Of a stretch of 64,000 nt of DNA, positions 51,204-62,339 are shown in pieces (position 1 is the first letter of the stretch; every line of letters starts with the position of its first letter). Origin of the DNA: Lytechinus pictus. Taxonomy: Eukaryota > Echinodermata > Echinoidea > Temnopleuroida > Toxopneustidae. The translations under genes and the position numbers were made by a program. The stretch spans positions 12,405,501-12,469,500 of the forward strand of contig NC_087249.1 of NCBI RefSeq assembly GCF_037042905.1, written 5' to 3'. Below the pieces are notes generated by a model. The model saw only the letters and a program-made list of their open reading frames with translations. It was not told where the DNA came from and did not search any database.

Positions 51204-53287
51204 GTGAATAATATGTAGTCTAGGCCTAACTCTAACTCTAAGAGTAAGAGACTAAGTTCTAACTAGTATAGTAGTAACTGTAGTGTTAGTGTTGTTACTA
51301 GATCCAGGGCCAGGCCTACATGATCAGGTATAGTAAAGTTAAACCTCGAGGCCCTAGCTACATGTAGTTACCACTTCTATAAACAAAATTCTGATGTTTG
51401 TGGCTGATGCCGGCAGGGCCTGGCAAAAATCTTCAGGTTGAGTCAATAATCTTCAAAAAGTTCAAGTTCAATTGAATTGCCGTAATAAATATAAGAAGTC
51501 TATGTATGTGGGCATCAATCATGTCAGTGGAATGTACTTCATGTACCCCAGAGATGTAAATCTAATTTACAACATGTGAATACTAATACTTATACAGGGG
51601 GGGGGGGAGGATAAATTTTGTAGATCATTTGTGTCAAGCAAATCCAATAATGTAGATTATCCAATCTTGAATTCTAGATAAACATACATGTACTGTACGT
51701 CGCTATTAAATACTCTTTATTTTGTTCTTATTGATTTTAATTTTCCACAGAGACAAGTTTACGAAACTGGTCTGGACAGTGCAGGATTGAATTCTGAAGA
51801 AAGTTACACCTCCAGCAGCTCTCTCCCGTACAAAGATGGTCACAAAGGAATCCTAACGCGAGAATTGGACACTCTTGTGGAGAAAGAATCAAACAGCATG
51901 GGCTCCTATACGAAACCCGCATGTTGTGGAGTTCGAACAGTTGGTGAGTTATCTTTCTAAGAGCTATCCACAATACAGCTGGGGCCCGTTTCATAAAGAG
52001 TTACAACTGTTGTAAATTTGCCATTATGGCAACTACATGTACCATGGCAACAGGGCTCAGCAGCCAATCAAAATCAAGGTTGCCATGGTAGTTGCCATAA
52101 TGGCAAAGTAACAGTTGCAACTCTTTATGAAACGGGCCCACATCCCTATTTCACCAAATTACTAATTTGGGGGAGGGGCTCATAAAAAGGTTAACACTGC
52201 ACATTTTACCCAACAGAATGCCATGCTTATTTAAAGTTATTACTTGGCAATTAATCATTTTATACCACAATCATTTGGCACTTGATATATATTCATCCAT
52301 CCATATATGCTCACAACCGATTGATCAGATTAAGAATGTAAATCTATTTAACTGTATAATGTAATAAAGTAAATTCTTCTGAATTCAAGTTGGTAACTAG
52401 AAAGCTAGAAAAGCAGGGGATAGCAGTCGTTGAAATAAACTATATGTATGAACTGCATTATTTTTTTGACACACAGGCCGTAAGAAGGAGTTGATGGAGA
52501 GAGCGTTGTATGCTAAAGTAAGCCAAGAGATACAAGATGAGGTCAATGAGCCCCCTCCTATCGCAGAGTACAAGTCGGTTACTCAGAAGGATTTCTTTGA
52601 CGACGACTTCAAGTCGGAGTTACCAGCCCCTCTTTACGAGCATAATGTCAACACCGAGCAGCCAATCACGTTCTGGAGCCAGCATAAAGAAAAGATTCCA
52701 GTAAGTTTTCTAACCATTAGTATAATGTATAATTGAATATAAGCATCAGCACATGATACATTGTCAGCAATACTTTAGAACAAATGTCCGTTGGCAGTTT
52801 TTCTTTACGAAAAACCGGCACCCAATTCTGGTCAATAAACAGAAAACAATGCAAGACCGGAGTGCGGTGGTTGTGTGGGGTCTGCTGCATCAAATGCATT
52901 CCTTACGTTTAGAGTGACAGTAAAGATAATGAGCTGTAGCATCCACCTACATGTAGGTTATAGATAAGCTCCTACATGTAAATAAAAACAAAAATCTGCA
53001 ACATTTGATAAGCTTTAAAATTGCAGTCAATCCGGATTTTCCTTGGCTCCTTTTTTTTTAGTTTCCAGGACTCGAGAGCATTTTGGGTGCTAAATTGGCC
53101 CCAGCCCCCATGTGTTTTTTTTTTGTCTAATAAAAAAAAATACTTCTTTTTTCTATCTTTGTAGGGTGTATCACAAGTCAAGACATTAGACACACCATTC
53201 AAGAAGAACTCGTCCTTCAGCAAACCCATCGCTGAGAGTGTTGATCAGCCACAGCCGTATGAACAGGAGAAGCATCCCTTCTTATAA
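51129..53287 (+). CDS. SPAG8: Sperm-associated antigen 8, complete 4-exon gene
   Basis: Whole-gene entry: exons 51129-51203, 51751-51943, 52477-52700 and 53165-53287; 615 bases, 204 residues plus TAA. Junctions are GT-AG and phases agree. Matches to mammalian SPAG8 cover its conserved C-terminal half in order: ENWVEER, GHKGILT, GRKKELMERAL, PITFWSQHKEKIPGVS, TLDTPFKKNSSFS and a final PYEQEKHPF. The long proline-rich N-terminus of mammals is absent, so this is a compact form. SPAG8 is a microtubule-associated, doublet-lumen protein of sperm flagella and motile cilia; that is family knowledge. The small size, many aromatic/proline turns and lack of a long coiled coil fit a microtubule inner protein. 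It faces CCDC112 head to head across 5.5 kb. Confidence 0.92.
51751..51943 (+). CDS. SPAG8: SPAG8 exon 2
   Basis: Acceptor ttttccacag and donor CAGTTG|gtgagt frame 193 bases, ending in phase 1. It encodes RQVYETGLDSAGLNSEESY, a serine-rich turn, DGHKGILTRELDTL and SYTKPACCGVRTV. GHKGILT corresponds to mammalian GHxGLLT. Confidence 0.93.
51982..52141. mobile_element. Foldback MITE (GGGCCCGTTTCATAAAGAG ends) in SPAG8 intron 2
   Basis: GGGCCCGTTTCATAAAGAGTT and AACTCTTTATGAAACGGGCCC are near-perfect inverted ends. The middle holds ACCATGGCAAC and GTTGCCATGGT. The element is 160 bp and lies just inside intron 2. Confidence 0.82.
52477..52700 (+). CDS. SPAG8: SPAG8 exon 3
   Basis: Acceptor gacacacag and donor ATTCCA|gtaagt frame 224 bases. 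The peptide runs GRKKELMERALYAKVSQEIQ, then YKSVTQKDFFDDDF, PAPLYEHNVNTEQPITFW and SQHKEKIP. The VTxxD..., PAP.....Y..EQP.TFW and Q....P blocks are conserved in SPAG8. Confidence 0.95.
53165..53287 (+). CDS. SPAG8: SPAG8 exon 4 (stop codon)
   Basis: Acceptor tctttgtag opens 40 codons plus TAA. The block GVSQVKTLDTPFKKNSSFSK is the most conserved part of the family. The protein stops at EKHPFL, where mammals carry a further tail. Confidence 0.95.
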   Translation, partial: GVSQVKTLDTPFKKNSSFSKPIAESVDQPQPYEQEKHPFL

Positions 53288-55564
53288 ACCAGGAGAATGA
53301 CGGCATGCTATTTTCATCACCAAACAGCAACTTATTCTACCCTGTTGACCAATTAAGTGGAGAAAGTGAACATGAAGATGCACTTGTGGACATACATGTA
53401 ACTGCATGTACTTTGGTCATAAGTCTGAGAGCAGTAAGATAAGAAAGAAAGAACCTGTCTTTGCTTCTTGAAGTATTTTACATGTACTAGGGTAGGAACA
53501 TTCCACTACAATGAGCTTTGTCCATAGAGAACTTGCAGATATACTTACAATATATGTAGTTAATATGTTTACTACTGATTTCTGCTTTTTACAGGGACCA
53601 CTTATTTACAGTAGGCTACAAGTTAATACCTCTAGGTCCAACTTGCTATCATAGCATCCAAAGCTTGTTAGTAGTAAAGGGACAGAATTAAAACTGAGAA
53701 GAGTCGTGTTAAAAACCTCTCATTTAGATCATCTTCTAAAACTATATTCTACTCAGAGATTTATTCACTATTCTAATTCTTTACCACATTACAAAAATGT
53801 GTATGCCCAAACAAATATTTTTCATATGAAGATATAGAAATAAAAACGTGTTTTATCAGGTGAATTTTCAATATTATGTCAATTTTTTCAATTTTTTCTT
53901 TTTATATTAAACCAATCTTTAAACATGGAATGGTCTAAAAATTTCAGATTATCATAAGTGCTGGAAAGGCCATTTTGGAAGAAACATAAAACCATTACCA
54001 AGAGAGGGCGCTAGACATGAAACAATTCCAAATTAAATACTCTTGGCAGCATAGTGATTCTAGAGTGATGTCATAACTTATGTCATCACCTAATGTCATG
54101 AGTGGTTGAAATGATGTTTGTGGCACAACTATGGAGAGATTGTTTTGCAATTACTTGCTTAGTAATTTTGCCCCTAACTTTGGAAATAGAATGAGGTTAA
54201 TTTTCATTTGGTCCAATTGCCAACTTGTCTACTATCATTTGGTCTACCATTAGTTCTTCTGATGTCGAAATGGTCTAATTGCCATTTCGTCTCTATTAAC
54301 CAGTTGGTTCAATAGCCATTTAGTCCATGTTTGGTCTAATTAGACTAAGTGTTAATTGGGCAAAATGAATGAAAATAAAATGAGTATTAGACCAACTGGT
54401 TATGGAACGAAATAGTCATAGACCAACTGGTGATTAGGCGAAATGATGAGTGGACCAAATGGTTATCAGACCAAATGCTTGTTAGATGAAATGTTGATGG
54501 ACAGAATGGCATTAGACTAAATGAAGGTAGACCATGTGGTGAGTGGACGAGTTGGCAACAGACGAACTGGCAATTAACCTAGAATGATTGGTCTGCCATT
54601 TGTTGTTCTTTGTGTCCCAAAACAAGATTGTTTAATTGCCTCTGCTAGTTTTGTACATTCCTCTTTGATGCCTCATTCACATGGACTCTGTGCGCAGAAA
54701 TCATGCTGAGCTTTGTCATAAAATTTGTGAACAAGTCTTTAGTTTCCGAGGAGACCATTTGATATTTGGAAAAAAAGTTATTTGTTTTGTATTTCTTGCG
54801 TGTTCATTCCCATCATCAAGCCTGAGCATGTATATGTATGACACATTGTGTTTTGTAAGTGAGCCTGATGCAATGCATAAAGAATGAATTTGCGAAGAAA
54901 ACCTTTTTGTTTAGGCATGCTATACCTAGTTATATATAGATCACTATGAATGGGTTAAAATGTTCAAGAGGCTCAGGTATTTATTTTGCCAGGTTGGGTG
55001 ACCACAGTCATGAGGCCATAATCATATGACAAATATCCACGTCATTATTTCAGAAAATAACCTCGTTTTGTTGAAACATTAGAAACATTTGTATTAAGCT
55101 ATATTTTTGGAAAAATATCAAAATTAACATGCACCTTTGAGAAAGTCTAAAGCCCTACTACATGTAAATGCACCTGCCATGTTGGGTGTGTTCAAAATAG
55201 TTCCAACGGTATTTTATTTTGGCAATTTTTGCTTGACACAATCACCCAAAATTTTGTCCTGAAGTGAAATTGAAAAAAAAAATATATGTAATGAAATTAT
55301 AATAGAACTGCAGTTCATAGCAAAACAGGTGATTGTATATTATTTTTCAGCATTTTTCACATCAATATTCTGGAAAGATTACTTGTCTCTACTGACATGT
55401 ACATTATTTCATTTTATCATTATGAAATGCATACTATGTACAGATGTTTTGTGAGGTAGATTTTGTTGAATCTACACATACTGATTTTATAATGTGTTCC
55501 CTATAAGTTGAAGTATGTATATATTGGAAAGAAAATTATTTTAAAATGTGTAAGAATTAATAAA
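53288..55564 (+). other. SPAG8 3' UTR and downstream flank
   Basis: No coding signal is seen. AATAAA occurs at 53839-53844 (552 bases after the stop) and again at 55559-55564, so the 3' UTR could be short or about 2.3 kb. The stretch includes the WGGTCTAAT-rich foldback at 54185-54590 described separately; the rest is unique AT-rich sequence. Confidence 0.35.
54185..54590. repeat. Foldback built of degenerate GGTCTAAT/CCATTTGGTC motifs
   Basis: The left half has TTTGGTCTACCATTAG, GGTCTAATTGCCATTTCGTC, and GTCCATGTTTGGTCTAATTA; the right half has the reverse sense (TAGACCAACTGGTTAT, GGACCAAATGGTTATCAGAC, GACTAAATG). The whole behaves as an imperfect long inverted repeat of short motifs. Confidence 0.8.
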
Positions 55565-57546
55565 GAAAAATGTTCCTATTGTGCGATTCAATTACAGTTT
55601 GTATTGTGTGTATTTTGTCCAAATGAAATCTCGGTTCATATTAGGCCCTATGTGGAATATTTTGCCCTGGTTTTTTTCTCCCCTAGGGGGGGGGGGGGCG
55701 GGGGTTAAGGCTTTGTGTGGGTGTGTGTGCACATGTGAAGGGTGTTTTAGGCATTTGAATTCACTTGGTCTACTAGCAGATGATGTAATTACGGTTTGGT
55801 CCAAAAATCACTGTAAAATATAGGTCATTTTGGTTACATTTCTCAATTGTTAACCTACTGGAACTCCAGGGGGTGCTGCCTATGGAGAATAATACACGCA
55901 GCACCCTCAAGGAAAATCTTCCCAGCCAGGTCCGTGCATCATACCTCGTTTACATCTATTCTACACTACAGTACTACAATAGTCGTAGAGTGACCAAACC
56001 GAGTCGGCTCAACGATTTGGAAGGGGGGGGGGGTGTCAGAAATGCATACAGTAACAATTTGAATTGGTATTTTAAAAGATGTTTTTGTATATGGCTACTG
56101 ACAAAGTGCCCCGCCCCCTTCTAGGTTACACGGCCCCTAGCCGCCTTTAATAGAGCTGTATAGATACATGACAATCGCAAATGTAAACGAGGCATTGATC
56201 ATTTGAGGGCCCATAAGTTCGTTGCCCTCCTTAAGCATTTTCTGTATTTCTTTTCGAATAAAACAAATGATTTATTCACCATAGCACAATCCTTCTTGCT
56301 TTTAATGTCTGACTATATATGGCCCTAATTTTTAATTTTTCCAATATAGGCTTCTACCAATATGACAACAGAGAGTCATCAAAGGATAGACTACGCACAT
56401 CTATCATTTCATTGTTCTTTATTTTCTATGATATCGTTGCAATTAGTGCTCCCCTCCCAATGATTTAAGTATTACAAAAAACCTTTCCCGATATCAATAT
56501 TAACATCTTTTCATGGAAAACACACTGTCTGAACTTTGTTTGATGAATGGTGTGGTAATTATCCCAACCCTGCTTTGTCTCATTTCTGATTTGGTGAAAT
56601 GGGAAGGCTTCCATAATACATAAAGGTTATTCCATAATTTCACTCTTTTAAAGGTGGTGCAAATTCTCAAAGGGCACTGCTGGATACCTTCAAAGATTAA
56701 TGTTGCCTTGTTTTGAAAGCCGCAGGGAGACAAATTCGAAAGCACGGGAGGTGAGCGCAACCGGGCACATCAATATGTATTTTTATTTAACAAATATAAT
56801 GCGAGCGCGAAGCGCACCATTTGTTTTTTTTTATATCTCAGACAAAATGTTAATGTGTACCTTACATGCGAGCAGCCTCCCAAACCAACAATAACTCACC
56901 CGGGAAGGTTCTCAGTCTGTAAATAGACAAAATAATAGTTTGGTCTAAAAAAAAAAAGCAAAAGATGAGAAAATTGGATTATCTGAAAGACCAATCTTTT
57001 TCTTCACTCAGTAAAAAAATTGAAATTGTATAATTGAATAATAGAAAAGATAAAATAATTATTTTGACACAATTTTTTGGACTGCTTGAAATTTTTACTA
57101 AAAATTGCAAAGTGTGCAAATCTCATGCTTGAGTGAACCCCTATATTCAACCCCTTTTTTTCCTCCCCTTTTCCTGAATTTTCACTGAATTTCCTCTGCA
57201 TTCAATCAAGTAATAAGGGTTATTGTTGATTAAGTCCGTCAAGTTATCATTTTAAAGCTTAAAAGGTGTTTTTTTAAGCTCAATGAAACAAATATCAATA
57301 ATCATTTTTGGCGACTTCTTGTTAGTTTCGGGGATTACTGGTCGTATAACAAACTAATGAAAGCGCGATGCACTGGCGGTCATTATAAGCAAAACAAGAC
57401 AATTTACATGATTTAAGCGCCTTATCGACATCGAGCGCGAAAGTCGAGTTGAATTTTATTTTCATTGTTGTTGTGGTCTGACTTATCCCTAATTCTGTTT
57501 CAAAATATATATCTAAGCATAAGCTAATTTTAGAGTTCATTCGAGC
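55565..57546. other. Gap without genes
   Basis: G-runs at 55686-55700 and 56023-56034, and a GCGAGCGCGAAGCGCACC motif near 56800 shared with the right end of the window. No supported exon. Confidence 0.4.
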
Positions 57547-58252
57547 CCATTCTCTTTGTGAATTGTTAAAGCCAAATACCATTCTCTTTTGGGATTGTTA
57601 AACCATTCTCTTTGGGAATTGTTAAAGCCCAATTTCATTCTCTTTTGGGATTGTTAACCATTCTCTTTGGGAATTCTTAAAGCCCAATACCTTTTTCTTT
57701 TGGAATTGTTAAACCATTCTCTTTGGGAATTGTTTAAGCCCAATATAATTCTCTTTTTGGGATTGTTAACCATTCTCTTTGGGAATTGTTAAAGCCCAAT
57801 ACCATTCTCTTTTGGAATTGTTAAACCATTCTCTTTGGGAATTGTTAAAGCCCAATATCATTCTCTTTGGGAATTGTTAAAGCCCAATACCATTCTCTTT
57901 AGCAATTGTTAAACCATTCTCTTTGGGAATTGTTAAAGCCCAATACCATTCTATTTGGGGTTGTTAAAACCCACTAATATTTCCTTTGCAAATTGTTAAA
58001 AGCCCAATACCATTCTCTTTGGGAATTGTTAAAGTCCAATACCATTCTCTTTGGGGATTGTTAAAAGCCCAATACCATTCTCATTGGGAATTGTTAAAGC
58101 CCAATACCATTCTCTTTGGGAATTGTTAAAGCCCAATACCATTCTCTTTGGGGAATTGTTAAAGCCCAATACCATTTTCTTTTGGAATTGTTAAAGCCCA
58201 ATACCATTCTCTTTGGGGAATTGTTAAAGCCCAATACCATTCTAATTGGGCA
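57547..58252. repeat. ~32-bp minisatellite (CCATTCTCTTTGGGAATTGT unit)
   Basis: About 24 degenerate units with consensus CCATTCTCTTTGGGAATTGT plus TAAAGCCCAATA. Length variants (about 22-34 bp) alternate in the left half, giving a higher-order two-unit pattern; the right half is more uniform. Confidence 0.92.
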
Positions 58253-58348
58253 CTGTATTGGAGCAAACCCCTTTGTAGAATTCGTTCCCTTTGTTTAGAA
58301 AATGAAGTGGAGAGGGAATGTGAAGGGAAAATACAGTACGTAGCTATA

Positions 58349-59334
58349 CAGTGCGTATCAAAAAAAAGTTTACACTTTGAAAAAGCCCTGGGAATTAAAA
58401 AATAAAGAACATGTGTGTAATTTGTTCATATATAATCTTGGGTTTGGGTCTCATCTATCAAATGAAAATAAAAGTTTTGACAGAATGCTACACTTGAGTG
58501 AGCACTGTCCATTTTTGTAAAACTCGCAGAAATCTGTTTGCGCAGAAATGCTTGTTTTCACGCTGTGTCAAGGGAAAAGGGCGAAATCAAACTTACCCTG
58601 CGAAACATTTCTCATACATTTCCCTTGTACTTTTAGTCAATTGAAATAAAACGGATACATTCAAGCATTTTGTAACAATTTTGCCACCCAAATTGAAATT
58701 TCAACACCTAGTAAGCACAACATTTACCCTTTTTTGTGCCAGCTGCATCTGAGGACATAACTGAATCTGAACAAAAGTTTATGTCAGACATCTATAGCAT
58801 TTTTCACTAAGTTCTTATCATTTAAAGTGGGTTTACATTTCATTTTTCGTTTAATACTTGTTTCTCCACACTTTTCTCAAGCTTGACAATGATTAACAAA
58901 ATGAAAATCAAGCCTAAGCCATTTCATGTAAATCACAGCTCTGTGTAAAGCAAATATCGTCACAATGGCCTCGGTGTGTGGGGAGTGGGGTGGGGCACAA
59001 TGCACTCTTCGAAGTGTTTTGAGCGAGGAAACAAGTTAAAAAAAGTGAAAGATATCTTCAAATCAATTTTACTAGCTAAATTTTACGAGGTCTTCATGAT
59101 TAAGGTCTACTTTTATTTGCATAACTATTTCAAAGTTCTGCGCAAATCATTTTTCACTAACTTTTCTAAAGTAAGCGGTGCTCACTCAAGCGGAAATATT
59201 TTTCGACAGTTATATCATCATTTGCTTAAATGGATCTGTACCAATGTTAAAATGTGGAAAAATCTTCAGGATATTACAAATGTATAATTTTACAGGATTT
59301 TTTCTAAGTGTAAACTTTTTTTTGATACGCACTG
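58349..59334. mobile_element. mariner-like element (CAGTGCGTATCAAAAAAAAG ends)
   Basis: CAGTGCGTATCAAAAAAAAG at the left mirrors TTTTTTTTGATACGCACTG at the right, with TA on both flanks (58347-58348, 59335-59336). Inner arms also pair (GAGTGAGCACTG and GTGCTCACTC). No transposase is readable; 986 bp. Confidence 0.8.
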
Positions 59335-61965
59335 TAGTGATTGTATAGAAGGGCCCGGTGGCTCGATCCTCATGCAGCTTTTAGCTGAACTTGGGACTGG
59401 AAATTCATCATGTGAGTCTGTCCTTGTACTACTTTATAGCACTATTTTTACCCTTTTTGTACTGATTATGATTGTGTACTTATACCTAGGTGTATAGGCC
59501 TATACATACTTTACACGGCATTGGATGCAATTTAGTGTGAACTGAGGGTTTTACATAATATCTAATAAAGTAAATTTCGTGTATAAAATGCAGTATTACT
59601 GATGTAGCTTTGTGTATACACAGGCCTACCCTTTTTCATGGGAATACTTTATCCATCATCTCCCTGCTAGGCTGCACATTCAAGTTAATCAAATTAGGTC
59701 TTCGTTTAGAATGTTGATGCAAACATGGCCATAAACTCTTAGCTTACTCTGTCTTATTCTTGTATCAATCATGATGATGATATATAAGCGTCAATTTCGA
59801 AATATATCGTGCCTGTAATGTCGACCCAGTGCGGAAATGCCAATATATCTTGACAAAATACTCAGAACTAGAAGTAAATCAAATTCACGGCTCCTGACAA
59901 AATCCTTCATACTGATGTTCATAGAAAGATGTTTGCTAATCAATAATCAGAAGGTGCAGCAAATAAAGGTAGGCCTATTTCGGCTTTAGAAATATGCCTT
60001 ATATGTTTGTTTTTTAGTCATTTATGTATAATTCATTTGTAGTCTTATTTATACAGGGTAGAATTGTCAGTTTCAGAACTGCTTTCCACAACGGCCCTGT
60101 CCGCATAACATACATTTAAAAAAAATTCTTGAATCAGTAATATGTACATAATCAATAGCACAATTACATATTCACAAATATAAATATCTATATGATATAG
60201 AACCTATAAAAGAATTGAAAAACAAAGGCAAACATATCTCTTCAAATCTGAACAATGAATCCATTGGTTTTCAAAATAAACGAAACCCCCAAAACAAACA
60301 GAAAACTCAATTTAACAAAAGGAAAAAAAATATCGTGAAGTTTTTTCTAATCCAAAAATAGAAATAAAACTATTATCAAAATTCTAACACACATTTTGTT
60401 GAACCTTTCATTAAAATGACTATCACATTTTTGGTTACATTGACATGGCTATATTAACTTAATTTAAGGCTTCTGATTTGTTTTAACCCTGATATATATA
60501 TATATATATATTAATGAGGCAAAGTGGTAATGCATTGTACTTTGTTCCAACAGTTTATTTTGAATTCCAAATTTTCGACGTTAAACATACGTCTTCCTCA
60601 GGGATACAATAAAGCTCACAGAGACAAGAACTGAAATAATAACATTCATGATTGTGGTAGTCATGGGGGGTTAATTTCGTAAAGAAAATTGCATTGAAGT
60701 TGGATATTTCCTTCATACGACCGCTATACATGCGTTTTCGTCCTACTTTTACGATGCCACGGGGCTATTAAACAAGAGCCTGGATACTCTAGAAAGAACG
60801 GTAAGCGGAAACCTATGATACCGTAATTTAACGCATTAAATTCAATTTATGAGAATTAAAGCAATGGAAACTGCGATGGTATTTCATCATTCTATCTTTA
60901 TCACATTTGTTGTTGTCTATTATATTGTTCGATCATTTATCTAGCTACAGATCAATTCTTATTCATGTGGGCCGATTTTTCAGTCTGGTCAGGTTGTTTT
61001 TCTTTTAAATAAGATATGATGACTTACAGACCGACTCCCTGACAAATATGTCTCAGAATTTATTCGGGGAGAATCAAAATGTAGGGCTCCCGGCTTCGCC
61101 ACCGTCACAAGAGAATTATGTAAAAACATTATCGTATCGCATGAGCTTTAGGGATTTTCAATGGGTTTTTTTTCCCGGAAAGGATCGAGCTAGAAAAGGA
61201 TCATCGCTATTTTGTATGTCTGACTTTTGTATAAAAAGTATGATCTTTATCCCCGGTCTTTATCTATGCTAGTCGGGAGAGCGCCCACTTCTCGTGAATT
61301 AGACCAATCCTATTCTGTGCCGTCAATAAGTTATAACTCTACCCACCCCCTCCCGACCCCACACCCACACACGCATTCAATGATTAATTCCTTTCTCGCA
61401 AATTAGGTCTTTGAAAGAAACCACTCTCGATCGAGTAGACGGGATGACTAATTGATGTGATCTTTGATTCCTCAAACAAATACACTGGCCAATATAAGGA
61501 GAATAATCACTGTTTTACGACACGAGGAAAGAAGGGGAGATGAACAAGATTGATGCGGGCTTACGTATAAGTCCATTAAATCATCTGCTTTGCTAATACC
61601 ATAACGTGTTCCGTGTCTTTAATTTGAATTTGATACAAGGAAGGAGGATCAATAGATTGTACACATGAAATAATCTTTAAATTAACAAACTCATTATTTG
61701 AAATGCCAATAGCGTCCGTTCCACCATGGACCACTCTTAAAACAGATCAGTCAAATTGACCAGATGCATGGGTGCAACTGATATGGCAACCATGCACTGA
61801 TAGTCACATTTCTGACAATTTATTATTCTAGTCAGAAATTACTCTGTTCTAGTAAAATACGACCAGAAGATAGTCAAATATGACTTGAATAACATTTGCA
61901 CCCAGCTAACCCTTTTAATTAGTCATTTTGACGGATTTGTTCTTAGATGTTAGGTCCGGTTACAC
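59335..61965. other. Gap without genes
   Basis: A short (TA) run at 60493-60511 is followed by TTCGACGTTAAACATACGTC, a motif of the kind seen in dispersed repeats. An ORF at 61048-61272 has no recognised family. Confidence 0.35.
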
Positions 61966-62253
61966 TTCGTAATTCCGAAGGTTCGTAATTCCGAAACACG
62001 TAAATTGCCTATACCTCGATGTTCGTTAATCCGAAAACGAAAAAGGGTTCGTTAATCCGAACATTTGTGGCGTTATTCCGACGGTTCGTTATTCCGAAGG
62101 TTCGATAATCCGAAAACGAAATAAGGTTCGTTGTTCCGAAGGTTCGTTAATCCGAAAACGAAATAAGGTTCGTTTTTCCGAAGGTTCGTTAATCCGAAAA
62201 CGAAATAAGGTTCGTTAATCCGAAAACAAAATAAGGTTCGTTAATCCGAAAAA
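61966..62253. repeat. ~26-bp minisatellite (GGTTCGTTAATCCGAAAACG unit)
   Basis: Starts with CGTAATTCCGAAGGTTCG variants and sharpens to tandem GGTTCGTTAATCCGAAAACG plus AAATAA units. TTCG and CGAA within the unit are complementary, so it is locally palindromic. It is followed by a G-run at 62286. Confidence 0.88.
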
Positions 62254-62339
62254 TGAAAACCGGGAAAGCAGAGGCAGAGGCAAGGGGGGGGGGGGGGGGG
62301 CGGGGGACACTGTTGCCGTTCAATTGTTATGAGGATGGG

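Noticed and set aside
52491-52736. ORF starting MMERALYAKVSQEIQ as an independent gene
   Set aside because: It is the interior of SPAG8 exon 3 in the correct frame; the methionine is not the start and the last residues run into intron 3.
57547-58252. Regularly spaced repeats resembling a CRISPR array
   Set aside because: Units are contiguous with no unique spacers, the genome is eukaryotic, and unit length varies; this is a minisatellite.
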